Shown in pieces: positions 8,644 to 18,466 of a DNA stretch of 64,000 nt. Position numbers and translations under genes: made by a program. Source of the stretch: Lacinutrix sp. Hel_I_90 (GTDB taxonomy: Bacteria > Bacteroidota > Bacteroidia > Flavobacteriales > Flavobacteriaceae); contig NZ_JYNQ01000001.1 in NCBI RefSeq assembly GCF_000934685.1, forward strand, positions 2,654,501 through 2,718,500, in the 5' to 3' direction. The notes below the pieces were generated by a model. It was not told the origin of the DNA, made no database searches, and worked only from the letters and a program-made list of their open reading frames with translations. How positions within the stretch are numbered: the stretch's first letter is position 1; each line of letters begins with the position of its first letter.

Positions 8644-9116
8644 CTAACAAAGACAAAAGCTAACTTTAACCGGTTAGCTTTTTTGGTTTTATACTATCTT
8701 GATTTTGGGGAGAGACGAGAAGTTTATGCTGAGCGTAGCCGAAGTAAGTCTCTCCGCCCGTACTAACAAAGACAAAAGCTAACTTTAACCGGTTAGCTTT
8801 TTTGGTTTTATACTATCTTGATTTTGGGGAGAGACGAGAAGTTTATGCTGAGCGTAGCCGAAGTAAGTCTCTCCGCCCGTACTAACAAAGACAAAAGCTA
8901 ACTTTAACCGGTTAGCTTTTTTGGTTTTATACTATCTTGATTTTGGGGAGAGACGAGAAGTTTATGCTGAGCGTAGCCGAAGTAAGTCTCTCCGCCCGTA
9001 CTAACAAAGACAAAAGCTAACTTTAAGCGGTTAGCTTTTTTGGTTTTATACTATCTTGATTTTGGGGAGAGACGAGAAGTTTATGCTGAGCGCAGCCGAA
9101 GTAAGTCTCTTCGCCC
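8641..9116 (+). repeat. Four 119-bp tandem repeats, each carrying a terminator, a REP-like segment and a copy of the tRNA 3' end
   Basis: The units are 8641-8759, 8760-8878, 8879-8997 and 8998-9116. The first three are essentially identical. The fourth differs at a few positions (AAGCGG for AACCGG, CGCAGCC for CGTAGCC, CTCTTCG for CTCTCCG). Each unit holds the AGCTAAC/GTTAGCT terminator stem, a GCTGAGCGTAGCCGAAGT segment like flavobacterial REP sequences, and ends by recreating the last 13 bases of the tRNA (CTCTCCGCCCGTA). Within a unit GGAGAGAC and GTCTCTCC can also pair. No gene is visible here. Confidence 0.95.
8656..8684 (+). terminator. Terminator after tRNA-Leu
   Basis: AAAGCTAAC (8656-8664) pairs with GTTAGCTTT (8673-8681) and is followed by T residues. 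The same hairpin recurs in each of the following 119-bp repeat units. Confidence 0.85.
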
Positions 9117-9130
9117 GTACGATATGAGAT

Positions 9131-9269
9131 AAAGAGGCTGTCTAAAAAGACTCGTTCATAGTCATATTGAGCCTGTCGAAATAGTTTAAGCTTTTGATAA
9201 TCAAGTTTAGTTTCGACAGGCTCAACCTGACAAAGTGAATTTGAAAGTCTTTTTAGACAGCCTATTTTT
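9131..9269. repeat. Foldback (MITE-like) element with nested inverted repeats
   Basis: The outer arms at 9135-9152 and 9246-9263 are 18-bp perfect reverse complements (AGGCTGTCTAAAAAGACT and its complement). The inner arms at 9167-9181 and 9211-9225 are 15-bp perfect (TTGAGCCTGTCGAAA and its complement). The inner arm resembles a common flavobacterial REP sequence. The element is about 139 bp, non-coding, and ends in a T-run on the plus strand, so it could also act as a terminator. Confidence 0.8.
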
Positions 9270-9593
9270 TTAGTCTTTACACGTATTTCAACTCTTGGAA
9301 ATATACGATGGCTTTCCTCGCTACCGCTAAGCTGCGCTTAGTGGACGTACAGCTACTAAACTATAGTTACTCGTAATGCCACGAGTTTTGGAAACTAACG
9401 GGAGCGAGGGTTTTTTATATTAAGTTTTATATATACTTCGAAGAGCGCAGTTTATTTCTGCTCTGAGAAGTCTTTGACTCCGTAGAGTAAAGAATTTTCT
9501 AATATTTAGGGTGCATAATATTTTGTTTTTTAAGTGGCAAACTTCGAAACGCCTAAAAAATAATAAAGTTAAAACCAGACACTTAAAAAAACA
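9270..9593. other. Intergenic region without a convincing gene
   Basis: It contains a near-perfect hairpin (CCGCTAAGC at 9324-9332 with GCTTAGTGG at 9336-9344) and partial inverted segments around 9316 and 9400 (CCTCGCT / AGCGAGG). It looks like decayed repeat sequence. A 62-codon minus-strand frame here has no coding character. Confidence 0.5.
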
Positions 9594-9621
9594 AAAAGCT
9601 TCCGACAATGCGGAAGCTTTT
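9594..9621 (-). terminator. Terminator of the sus-like operon
   Basis: AAAAGCTTCCG (9594-9604) and CGGAAGCTTTT (9611-9621) form a perfect 11-bp stem with the loop ACAATG. Both strands have T-rich flanks. It lies 28 bp past the amylase stop codon. Confidence 0.88.
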
Positions 9622-9649
9622 ATTTTTCAGAAGGCCAATTAAAAAGGGA

Positions 9650-12562
9650 TTACAACTTAATAAGTTTAGTGGTGGTCGTTGCTCCTAATTCGTTTTCTAT
9701 CTGTACTAAGTACAGACCTTTTGAAATATTTTCAATATTAAAAGCCGATGCTTTTGTGAAATTGCCTTTAAATGTTTTAATCAATTTTCCTGAAACATCA
9801 TAAATAGATAGTTTTTTTACGTCCTTATTTATTGAGAAAGCGGTTTGTGCAGGATTTGGATATAAAGCCACATTGTCATTAGAAGCAAACGCAGTTGTAC
9901 TTAGCGTTTGAGGTTGTGCATTGCCATACATTTTGAACTGTCCGGCAGACACATTAATTGGATCACTAGTATTAGTAACGTCAACAAAAGTATTACCAGT
10001 AGGATCCATTAAATCGTACCATCTTCCTGTGTACGGAAAATTTGGAACTATCGATAAATTTGCTACTGAAAAGTTTGCTAATACAACAACGTTCTTTAGT
10101 GTTGCTGCTGGTAAGGTATCATCCCAAACATATATTCGTTGTCTAATATTGTTGCCATCGGGAAGTATTTCATAGTCGCCTTCAAAGACTGGTTCATTTA
10201 TTTTTAAAGCATTTATACGCGCATAGTCATTATATACCTGTGACCTATTAGCGTCTGCAAGCCAGTTTTGCGTCCATTGTGGTTGCGGCTTCGTATCTAA
10301 TTTGCAATCGCCGTTACCGCCTCCTGGTAAGTTTACAGAACCGTCACTGCAGGTAAATATTGAATTGTTCATGCCTAAAGCGCCAAAATGCCAAATCATT
10401 TTAGGTCCTGGCACTGTTATTAATGTTGCAGCCACTGTAGAGGCTCTAAGTAAGGCGGAGGGTAAGAGGGTTGCATTTTGAACTGCGGTATTACCTTCGG
10501 TTTGCGTGGTATACATAATGCGTTCCTCATCATGACTCTCGGCATATCCAATAAGACGCTTTGCATTAAAATTACGACTATTATGACCTACTCCAGAAAT
10601 ATCCCCTTGTGCTGCGTAGCCTTTTGATAGTTCTGCGTAAGAACCTGTCATTTTTCCCCAAAGCATAATGCCTTTTGAAATACCATCAGCCTGACCAGAA
10701 ACCCGATAATCTGCCCATTCTTTTTCTTCCTGATTACCTCCAAGGTGTTCAAAAATCACATAGTGTTGAGCATCTAAACTCCACGAATAATCTGCGTATT
10801 CTTTTAGTACAGCGACGCGATCAGCTTGATAAACATTAGTACAGTTTTCATCACTAGCCGTACAGTTTTGAGTAAACCCTTTAGTTAAGTCCCAGCGGAA
10901 ACCATCAATCTTAAAGGCGTTAACCCAGTGAGCAACCACCTGTTTTACATAAGCCTTAGTAATGGCATTGGAATGATTAAAATCGGAGCCGACACTGTAA
11001 CTATGTGTGGCGACTTGGTTAAAATAAGGGTTTTCGCTACTTGGTTCTCCCCAACCATCATTATCTGGATCATCCATCCACATACGAACCATTGGGTTTC
11101 TCCCGAAAGCATGATTTAAAGCCACATCTAAAATGACTGCAATACCATTTTGATGACACACATCTACAAACTCTTTTAACTTAGCTTCTGTACCATAAAA
11201 TTTATCTAAAGCCATATGATATGACGTGTTATAACCCCAACTTTCATTGCCTTCAAATTCCATAACCGGCATCAGTTGGATGGCGTTGACGTTTAAGTTC
11301 TTGAAATAATCTATTTTATCTATTAAATCTTGAAAATTTCTATCACCGTCAAAATCTCTAACTAACACTTCGTAGATTATCAGATCTTCTTTTTTTGGTT
11401 TTTGAAAGTTGGTCACTTGCCATTGGTAGTCTGCTTGTCCCGTTTGTAAGACCGTAACCTCGCGTTCTTGTCCAGCAGGATAAGCGGGTAAGTTTGGATA
11501 GGTATTCGCAGGGATAAAAGGATCGTCAAAGGGTGATAACACTAATGTTGAATAGGGATCTGCTGTTTTTACCATCATTGGTGAGTTTGCAGCGGGTGTT
11601 TGATCTACCACCCAATATTGAAACGTTTCAATTTGTCCAGCTGTTAAACCAGTTAATTCTAACCAAAATTTTGTTGAACCTGCAGTAGCATCTTTTTTCA
11701 TAGAATAACTAGAATCCGGATTCCAATTATTAAAACTTCCTGCGACATATATAAAATCTTTTAGTGGTGCATCTAATACGAGAACAACTTTGGTTGGGTC
11801 TGAAGCATCATAATTTATACCATTCACTAAGTTGGCTGGTATTTGCTGTACTATGACTCCTGGATTAACCAAAACTGAAAACGTTTTAGTGATTGTTGTT
11901 CCAGATTGCGTAATCTCTAACGCATAATTTTTATTTTCTGTTATGTTAGCATCTGTATAAGCGTATGTAGACACATTAGTATTGCTGTTAATTACTGCAC
12001 CATTAGCTTTTAAACTATAGTCTGCTAAGCCATTGGTATTATTGGCGTTGATTATTAAATCTTCGCCACTATTTAAAATAGTGGTAGTCGCTGTTGGATT
12101 GGTTACCGTCGCTTGGAAAACGCCAACATTAAATATAAAGTCACTACAACCACTGGCTTTTAATTCCTGAGACCCGTCTTCGTTTCTAATAACCATTCCC
12201 AGCTTAGTAGCGTCAGCCGCTTGAGTAGCTGTTAAAGAATAATACGTTTCTGGTACAATGGTAATACTGTAAATACCATTGCCATTATTGGTCATTTGTC
12301 CGACACCATCGTCTTGACCATAGTTCCCGACAACACTAAACCCAAAAGCATTTGTATTATCGCCTATCCCTGAATGCATGTATACCTTTGTTGGATTTGA
12401 CAAGCTATTACAATTAGAAGCACCACTATTAATATCTACTGTTATAGTAATGGATGCATCCACTTGAAATGGATCTGGTGAAATAGAAATTTGAGCACTT
12501 AGAAGGCTTACAAAAAATAAAGCGGTGAGTATACAGCTAAGACTGAGTATCTTTTTTTTCAT
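9650..12562 (-). CDS. Secreted multidomain GH13 alpha-amylase with type IX secretion sorting domain
   Basis: 970 residues. The order is: signal peptide (1-23, ending in LLSAQ); N-terminal Ig/starch-binding-like regions (about 25-150 and 155-235); a CBM48-like segment (about 255-330, with VAGSFNNWNP); a GH13 catalytic domain (about 390-780); and a C-terminal type A sorting domain (about 898-970, with LYPNPAQTAF and the ending KLIKL). The catalytic residues are the nucleophile D558 in FRWD, acid/base E605 in FEHLGG and D678 in ESHDEE. It should cut alpha-1,4-glucan outside the cell or on its surface after export by the type IX system. It is the last gene of the leftward SusC-SusD-SusE operon, separated from susE by a hairpin that may lower its expression. 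Confidence 0.93.
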   Translation of the reverse strand: MKKKILSLSCILTALFFVSLLSAQISISPDPFQVDASITITVDINSGASNCNSLSNPTKVYMHSGIGDNTNAFGFSVVGNYGQDDGVGQMTNNGNGIYSITIVPETYYSLTATQAADATKLGMVIRNEDGSQELKASGCSDFIFNVGVFQATVTNPTATTTILNSGEDLIINANNTNGLADYSLKANGAVINSNTNVSTYAYTDANITENKNYALEITQSGTTITKTFSVLVNPGVIVQQIPANLVNGINYDASDPTKVVLVLDAPLKDFIYVAGSFNNWNPDSSYSMKKDATAGSTKFWLELTGLTAGQIETFQYWVVDQTPAANSPMMVKTADPYSTLVLSPFDDPFIPANTYPNLPAYPAGQEREVTVLQTGQADYQWQVTNFQKPKKEDLIIYEVLVRDFDGDRNFQDLIDKIDYFKNLNVNAIQLMPVMEFEGNESWGYNTSYHMALDKFYGTEAKLKEFVDVCHQNGIAVILDVALNHAFGRNPMVRMWMDDPDNDGWGEPSSENPYFNQVATHSYSVGSDFNHSNAITKAYVKQVVAHWVNAFKIDGFRWDLTKGFTQNCTASDENCTNVYQADRVAVLKEYADYSWSLDAQHYVIFEHLGGNQEEKEWADYRVSGQADGISKGIMLWGKMTGSYAELSKGYAAQGDISGVGHNSRNFNAKRLIGYAESHDEERIMYTTQTEGNTAVQNATLLPSALLRASTVAATLITVPGPKMIWHFGALGMNNSIFTCSDGSVNLPGGGNGDCKLDTKPQPQWTQNWLADANRSQVYNDYARINALKINEPVFEGDYEILPDGNNIRQRIYVWDDTLPAATLKNVVVLANFSVANLSIVPNFPYTGRWYDLMDPTGNTFVDVTNTSDPINVSAGQFKMYGNAQPQTLSTTAFASNDNVALYPNPAQTAFSINKDVKKLSIYDVSGKLIKTFKGNFTKASAFNIENISKGLYLVQIENELGATTTTKLIKL

Positions 12563-12606
12563 ATTAAAATGTTAGTTTAAATGAGCGTTTAATAAGCATT
12601 GAAATT

Positions 12607-12641
12607 AAAAAGTTGGTTTTTAAAAATAGAACCAGCTTTTT
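12607..12641 (-). terminator. Intra-operon hairpin/attenuator between susE-like gene and amylase
   Basis: AAAAAGTTGGTT (12607-12618) and AACCAGCTTTTT (12630-12641) form a 12-bp stem with one G-U pair. On the minus strand the stem ends in a T-run, as in an intrinsic terminator, but the operon continues. It may allow partial read-through into the amylase gene. Confidence 0.65.
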
Positions 12642-12653
12642 TAATCTAGAAAT

Positions 12654-13760
12654 CTACAGTAGCGTGGCTGTGTAGGTATATGCTCTTGGATTACTAAAAT
12701 CCACTTCAACAAAATAGGTTCCTGATGTTGTTACCGTCATATTCGTACCATCGTTAAAATCTAGAGTACCATCTGAGCCTGCATCCCCGTAATTGATGGC
12801 CCAATCATCATTAGCTCTAAATTTGAAAGCATCATCTGGATTAGCTGTTAAATCAATAGTAATTTCCCATTTTTTCGTAGTAGCATTGTAAGTCATGTCT
12901 TGGTCTTCAGCAGTCGCGCTTGGCCATCCTGCTGGTGTTGCACTACCGGTAATCGCCCAACGGGTTTGCTGTGCGCTATAGGTTGATACCAACGGATCAG
13001 TATTTGCTTTAATCCAATAGTAACCTGAATTAGCTAATAAAATATTGGATTCACCTTCTTGTACTAAAGTTCCTGAAAAAGTACCATCATCACCATAATC
13101 GCCATCAAAACTTTCATTTGTTGGTAGAATTTTAAATTCAGGGCTAGTGACGTTTAGATAAACATAACCTTCAAAATCTGTTTCACCAAAACCAGAAGCT
13201 TCAAGAGCTACAGCATCTGCAGGCGTCCAGTCATTTCCATAGCCACTAGCACCTAAAAAGTTACCCACGACGTATACTTTTGGATTTTCGGTGGTATATG
13301 GCGTTATTGAAACAGTAACTGGCTCAGAAAAAGTAGCTTCTGCCCCTGTACTACCCGTCGTTGATTTTATTCTTATATCCACATCACCAGGCGTAAACGG
13401 GGTAAGGGAAAGACTAGATAAAGCGATGCCATTAAGTGCAGTATTAGTCCATGCTAAAAAAGTATCACTAGTTACGCTAGCATCAACAGGGTTAGCAAAT
13501 TCGGTTCCTGAATTTGCTAATTGTACGGTATAAGTTATTTCCGTAGGTAATTCGTAACTTGCAGCATCCCACACAAGTGTCGTTGCTATAGCTTGCGGGC
13601 TGGCAATATCCAAAACAATGGCTGTACCGCTAGTAGGCAGTTGTAAGACGGCCTCTGTTGCACCTGCTGCACTTATTGTGAATTTTTCATCATCTTCACT
13701 GCACGAATTGAAACCTAAAAAGGCAAAAAGAGCAAGCGTTAAAATTTGTATTCTTTTCAT
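12654..13760 (-). CDS. SusE/SusF-like starch-binding outer membrane lipoprotein
   Basis: 368 residues with a lipoprotein signal (MKRIQILTLALFAFLGFNSC, Cys about residue 20, followed by acidic SEDDE, which fits surface export). The N-terminal part is a SusE-type Ig domain (about 30-155). Two carbohydrate-binding modules follow (about 160-265 starting KVYVVGNFLG, and 270-368 with RWAITGSATPAGWP). It should bind malto-oligosaccharides on the cell surface next to SusCD. It lies between the susD-like and amylase genes in the same operon. Confidence 0.85.
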   Translation of the reverse strand: MKRIQILTLALFAFLGFNSCSEDDEKFTISAAGATEAVLQLPTSGTAIVLDIASPQAIATTLVWDAASYELPTEITYTVQLANSGTEFANPVDASVTSDTFLAWTNTALNGIALSSLSLTPFTPGDVDIRIKSTTGSTGAEATFSEPVTVSITPYTTENPKVYVVGNFLGASGYGNDWTPADAVALEASGFGETDFEGYVYLNVTSPEFKILPTNESFDGDYGDDGTFSGTLVQEGESNILLANSGYYWIKANTDPLVSTYSAQQTRWAITGSATPAGWPSATAEDQDMTYNATTKKWEITIDLTANPDDAFKFRANDDWAINYGDAGSDGTLDFNDGTNMTVTTSGTYFVEVDFSNPRAYTYTATLL

Positions 13761-13777
13761 GATTATGTATTTTTTAA

Positions 13778-15322
13778 TTAGTAACCTGGGTTTTGTGTTA
13801 AATTGGTATTTGCATCCAATGCAGATTGTGGAATAGGGAATACTTTGTAAGTATCAGGAATTGATGAGCCATTTGCAGTTCCTCCTTTCCAGGGCCACAA
13901 GTAGTTCCCTCCAGTGAATTTATTAAAACGAATAAGGTCAGTTCTTCTATGACCTTCTAGATTTAATTCACGGCCTCTTTCATCCATTATAAAATCTAAA
14001 TCTAACTCAGAGAGTATAATAGGATCTGCGTTTGATCGCGTTCGCACCAAATTCACATAGGTTAAAGCATCGTTCATATTGGCATTTGGCGCACTATTTA
14101 TAGCGCATTCAGCATACATTAAATAAGCATCAGCAAGACGGTATAATGGGAAATCTGTTCCTGAAAAGGTAGTCCCGCTCATTGGTGTTTCATTCAAATC
14201 GTTATTTCTAAATTTAATTGAAGGGTAACCATCGGTCCATTCTCTGTAATCTGTCATTACATAGCTGTGTCCTTCTGTCCAGAATAAACTTGCTCTTTGA
14301 TCATTAGAGGTGCTTAAGTCTCCAAATAAGCCATACCAAGCGCTTGTTGCGCGATGTCCTTGCCAACCTTCAGCAGCACCAAATTCTAAAATAGGTATGG
14401 TATCTGGACTTAAATTTCCGTTTACGATATAGGTGGTATTACCAAAACTTTGGCTCACTACAGGATCGGCAATTAGAGGGTAGATTATCTCAGAAGAGCT
14501 ATCATTGTCTCCAGAAAAATTTTGAAGAAAATTACCTTCTAGGGAATAGCCACCTTCAGTAATTACTTTATTTAAGTAAGTAACGGCAGCATTATATCTT
14601 GGTGTTCCAGTGTATACTTCAGCATTAAGATATAATTTACTTAAAAGCATATCTACAACATAGGTGTTTGCTCTACCATAACCATTATTATCACCTATGG
14701 TTGGTTCGATAGCTAATAATTCTGTTTCCACATAACTAAATAACTCTTCTCTGGAAGCTTCTGGTAAGAATTCAGAAGTTCCAAAATTTTCATCAGTAGC
14801 TAAAACACCCTTTCCAAATGCATCAATCACATAGAAATAGGCTAAAGCTCTTAAAAACCGAACTTCACTTTCAATAGATTCTGGAATTGCCACTCCAGCA
14901 TTAGGCAATACATTTAATAAGTTATTACACTGTGGGATAGTGTAATAGGCTCTGTTATAAAGGTATCTAAAAAATTTGTTATTACTATCCCATTGCGAGG
15001 TAGTTGTTAACTGGTCTAAACCATCATCACCCCAGCGGTTTTTCATGCCGTCTGCAGTAAAATCCTGCAGGTTTATAATTCCTCTAAGAAAAGGGGATTC
15101 ACCGGGATCATCTGAGATGTCTGAGCTTCCTGGTCCGCTTGGGCCTGAAAGAGCAAAGGATGCGTATAGCCGTGATAAAATACCTTCAATAGCATTTGGA
15201 TCTTGCTCAAGTAATTGTTGGAGTGTTAACTCCACTTTTGGTTCTGTGTCTAAATCATTGACACATGACGATAGCGTAGTTAATAACGCCAAACCAAAAA
15301 ATGTTAAAATTATTTTTTTCAT
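13778..15322 (-). CDS. susD: SusD/RagB-family glycan-binding lipoprotein
   Basis: About 514 residues from MKKIILTFFG (an ATG two codons earlier at 15328 is also possible). Lipoprotein signal with LSSC near residue 20. The N-terminal SusD-like segment and the C-terminal RagB/SusD segment are recognisable (ADAYLMYAECA, MDERGRELNLEGHRRTDLIRF, and the ending PIPQSALDANTNLTQNPGY). It forms the lid of the SusC transporter and binds the oligosaccharide. It starts 9 bp after the susC stop codon, as expected for a co-translated pair. Confidence 0.95.
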   Translation of the reverse strand: MKKIILTFFGLALLTTLSSCVNDLDTEPKVELTLQQLLEQDPNAIEGILSRLYASFALSGPSGPGSSDISDDPGESPFLRGIINLQDFTADGMKNRWGDDGLDQLTTTSQWDSNNKFFRYLYNRAYYTIPQCNNLLNVLPNAGVAIPESIESEVRFLRALAYFYVIDAFGKGVLATDENFGTSEFLPEASREELFSYVETELLAIEPTIGDNNGYGRANTYVVDMLLSKLYLNAEVYTGTPRYNAAVTYLNKVITEGGYSLEGNFLQNFSGDNDSSSEIIYPLIADPVVSQSFGNTTYIVNGNLSPDTIPILEFGAAEGWQGHRATSAWYGLFGDLSTSNDQRASLFWTEGHSYVMTDYREWTDGYPSIKFRNNDLNETPMSGTTFSGTDFPLYRLADAYLMYAECAINSAPNANMNDALTYVNLVRTRSNADPIILSELDLDFIMDERGRELNLEGHRRTDLIRFNKFTGGNYLWPWKGGTANGSSIPDTYKVFPIPQSALDANTNLTQNPGY

Positions 15323-15331
15323 AGTCATATT

Positions 15332-18300
15332 TTAAAAATCAATATTTACTCCAAAAGTATAGGCCTGTGGTCTTGGGTAAAAAGCCCCATCGATACCGCC
15401 AAAATTTTCTGGATCTTGTCCTTCATATTCTGTAATGATAAAAGGATTGTTAACCGAAGCGTATAATCTCATGTTCGTGTTTGGGATAAAATTTTGTGGC
15501 AAACGATAACCCAGCACAATGTTTTCACATCTCATGAAACTAGCATTTCTAAGGAAGTAATCGGAAAACTGAATATTACCATTGGCGTCATCGAAGACTG
15601 GATTAGCAGCACCGTTATAAAAATTTAAGACGTTGGTGCTACTTGTATTATTAGTTGGCGCAGCGCTCTCAATGTTTCCAAAGCGTAATTCATTTAAATC
15701 GTAAACTTTACCATCTAATTGACCTCTAAAACTAGCGCCTAAGTCCCAGTTTTTATAGTCAACATTAAAGCCAAAACCAAAATTCCAATTCGGTCTCAAA
15801 GACTGATAGTACTTATCATCTTCAGTGATTTGACTATCACCATTTATGTCTACAAAGGCATTTGGTATTGGATTACCTTCAGTATCATAAATCTGCTTGA
15901 ACACACCCGCTTGGTATGGTTCTTCACCTAATATATTGAATAATAAATTAGAACCCGTTCCTAGAAGCTGACCACCAATAGGGAGTCTGTTAATGCCACC
16001 TAAATCTGTTACTTCTGTTTGAGCATAAGCGATATTACCGTTAAGACTTAGATTGAAATTTTCATTCCTAATAGGATTAAGGTTTAATGAGAATTCAAAT
16101 CCTTCACTATCTGTAGAACCTCTATTAGCAATAAAATTGTTTCTTAATTCTTGTCCAGGAGGAAGGTCTATTTGTGTTAATAAGTCTCTGGTTTCTCTTC
16201 TAAAGATGTCAAAAGAACCTGTAAGTATTCTGCTTTTAAAAAAAGCAAAATCGATCCCCGCGTTATATGTGGTGGTTTTTTCCCAAGTTAATCCTGTTTG
16301 AAAAGGACTGGCTGAATACAAATTCACACCAGGTAAGTATTGACTGTTTTGATCTCCTATTACAAATAAAGGGCTTGTTGGATAAAAACCAGCAGCACTA
16401 GTCACGTTTTGTTGTCCAGTTTTACCCCAACCAACACGTATTTTTAAGTCGTCTATAAAATTTACATTTTTTAAGAAAGACTCGTCTTTAACTTTCCAAG
16501 CTAAAGCAGCAGCTGGAAAAAATCCCCAAACGCCATCGCCCCAAATATCATCAGATACGAATAAAGAAGAAGCATCTGCTCTTAAAGACAAGGTCAATAA
16601 GTATTTATCATTTAAATTAATATTTGAACGCCCAAAAAAGGATTGTAAGTTTTGGCTATTAAAATATCTGTTATTTGGGTTATTAGGATTAAAGTTAACG
16701 ACTCTTGTACCTACTAAAGCTTCATCATCTGTAGTATCGTCATTATCTTGAACATAATAGACAAAATTTTCTTTGTTACCATCCGTTTTAAAATTTTGGT
16801 AAGCATATCCTAATTGTAAATCATAACTGGTAACAAAATTATCTTCTAGGCTTTTAGCATATTGTAAATACGCATCAAAAGTAGTATTGGTAATGTGTTG
16901 TCTTTCAGCATAATTTAATCCTGAATTAAATAAATAACCGCCATTGGCATCTAATCGGTAAGTTGCTAAAGCATTATTACTAAAGGTTTCTTCAATTTTA
17001 GAACGTGAAGCGTCTAAGCCTAAATTAACGACTGCTTTAAGTTCAGGTAAAAACGGCATGGTATAATCTAACTCAATATTACCTAAAAATCTGAACGCTT
17101 GTTCTGGACGTTCTCTTTGCTCTAATAAAGCTAACGGATTAAACTGTCCATCAATTAAGTTTCCATTCGTGTTTGTGTAAAATCCGCCAAAAATACCAGC
17201 TTCATTATAAACAGGCTTTGTAGGATCGAAAACGAGTGCACCACCGAGCGCGCCTCCGGCATCTGCTGCATTTTTATCTGCAAGCGTAATTTTAGCATTA
17301 GTATCTACTTTTAAGTTATCCTCTAAAAACGTGGGAGATAATTTAAATGAAGCACTTATACGTTCGTAATCATCTGTTCTAACCACGCCCTCAGAATTAC
17401 TGTAACCTAAAGAGGCTCTAAATGGTAGATTCTCTCCTAAATTGGCGCGTACAGAAAAATTGGTATTAGAGGTAATAGCCGTTCTTAAAATGGCATCTCT
17501 CCAATTGGTATCGTAGATTTCTCTATTTTCTGTTCCCGTTATGTTTCCGTCAGTGTCATAACTATTTACCTGAATTATGGTTGAAGGTTCACTAGTAACC
17601 ACAGAACCAATTTCGACCCCTAAATTTTCTTCTAAATTGGGATGGTATTGTTTAATAAAACGAACATACTCATCACTGGTCATCATGTCTAGACCATTGC
17701 CTGGAGTATTTGAAGTCACAGAAGTTGAAAAATTATATTGTGCTTCACCAGAAGTCCCTCTTTTAGTGGTAATAATAATAACACCGTTTGAGGCTCGAGA
17801 ACCATAAATAGCTGTTGCAGAAGCATCTTTTAAAATGGTAAAACTCGCTACATCATTAGGATTTACTAACGTTAGTGGGTTGCTTACACCAGCAGGATTT
17901 TGATTTCCAATAGGCACACCGTCAATTACAATTAACGGACTACTATCAGCATTCAAGGATGCGCCACCTCTAATTCTAATATTAGGAGCAGAATCTGGAG
18001 ATCCGCCACTATCTGTTATTCTAACACCAGCAGCTTTACCACGAAGCAATTGGTCTGTTGAAGTTATAGCGCCTTTATTAAAATCCTTGCTACTAACAAC
18101 ATCTACAGAGCCTGTTAAGTCCTCTTTTTTAACGCTACCGTAACCAATAATAACGACCTCCTCTAATTGTGAAGCATCATCAACAAGTGCAATGTTAAGA
18201 GTCGGTTGGCCTGTATAGGTAATGCTTTGCGTGACATAACCTATATAAGAGAATTCTAAAACATTACCAGAGTAAGCAGTAATTTCATAATTTCCGTCAA

Positions 18301-18466
18301 AATCTGTTGATGTCCCTTTATTTGAGTCTTTAACAATCACATTTACGCCAGGTAAGGATAGGCCTGAAGATTGTTCTGTTACTGTACCCGTAATTGTATT
18401 TTGCGCCATCAAATAGGTGGGCAAAATTAATAAGACAAACAGTAGACAATTAAAAATTGTTTTCAT
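15332..18466 (-). CDS. susC: SusC/RagA-family TonB-dependent outer membrane transporter
   Basis: 1044 residues. Signal peptide (1-21), a carboxypeptidase-regulatory-like domain (about 23-95, GTVTEQSSGLSLPGVNVIV), a TonB-dependent plug (about 105-230, GYGSVKKEDLTGSV and SRASNGVIIITTKRG) and a 22-strand barrel to the C-terminus (AYTFGVNIDF). It imports malto-oligosaccharides across the outer membrane using TonB energy. It is first in the leftward operon and divergent from the LacI-type regulator. A LacI-family operator lies about 112 bp upstream. Confidence 0.96.
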   Translation of the reverse strand: MKTIFNCLLFVLLILPTYLMAQNTITGTVTEQSSGLSLPGVNVIVKDSNKGTSTDFDGNYEITAYSGNVLEFSYIGYVTQSITYTGQPTLNIALVDDASQLEEVVIIGYGSVKKEDLTGSVDVVSSKDFNKGAITSTDQLLRGKAAGVRITDSGGSPDSAPNIRIRGGASLNADSSPLIVIDGVPIGNQNPAGVSNPLTLVNPNDVASFTILKDASATAIYGSRASNGVIIITTKRGTSGEAQYNFSTSVTSNTPGNGLDMMTSDEYVRFIKQYHPNLEENLGVEIGSVVTSEPSTIIQVNSYDTDGNITGTENREIYDTNWRDAILRTAITSNTNFSVRANLGENLPFRASLGYSNSEGVVRTDDYERISASFKLSPTFLEDNLKVDTNAKITLADKNAADAGGALGGALVFDPTKPVYNEAGIFGGFYTNTNGNLIDGQFNPLALLEQRERPEQAFRFLGNIELDYTMPFLPELKAVVNLGLDASRSKIEETFSNNALATYRLDANGGYLFNSGLNYAERQHITNTTFDAYLQYAKSLEDNFVTSYDLQLGYAYQNFKTDGNKENFVYYVQDNDDTTDDEALVGTRVVNFNPNNPNNRYFNSQNLQSFFGRSNINLNDKYLLTLSLRADASSLFVSDDIWGDGVWGFFPAAALAWKVKDESFLKNVNFIDDLKIRVGWGKTGQQNVTSAAGFYPTSPLFVIGDQNSQYLPGVNLYSASPFQTGLTWEKTTTYNAGIDFAFFKSRILTGSFDIFRRETRDLLTQIDLPPGQELRNNFIANRGSTDSEGFEFSLNLNPIRNENFNLSLNGNIAYAQTEVTDLGGINRLPIGGQLLGTGSNLLFNILGEEPYQAGVFKQIYDTEGNPIPNAFVDINGDSQITEDDKYYQSLRPNWNFGFGFNVDYKNWDLGASFRGQLDGKVYDLNELRFGNIESAAPTNNTSSTNVLNFYNGAANPVFDDANGNIQFSDYFLRNASFMRCENIVLGYRLPQNFIPNTNMRLYASVNNPFIITEYEGQDPENFGGIDGAFYPRPQAYTFGVNIDF

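Noticed and set aside
8641-9116. Possible CRISPR array
   Set aside because: The period is 119 bp with no unique spacers; the whole unit is repeated, so it is a tandem duplication.
9420-9608. 62-codon minus-strand gene
   Set aside because: It lies in decayed repeat sequence and overlaps the terminator stem; its composition is not protein-like.
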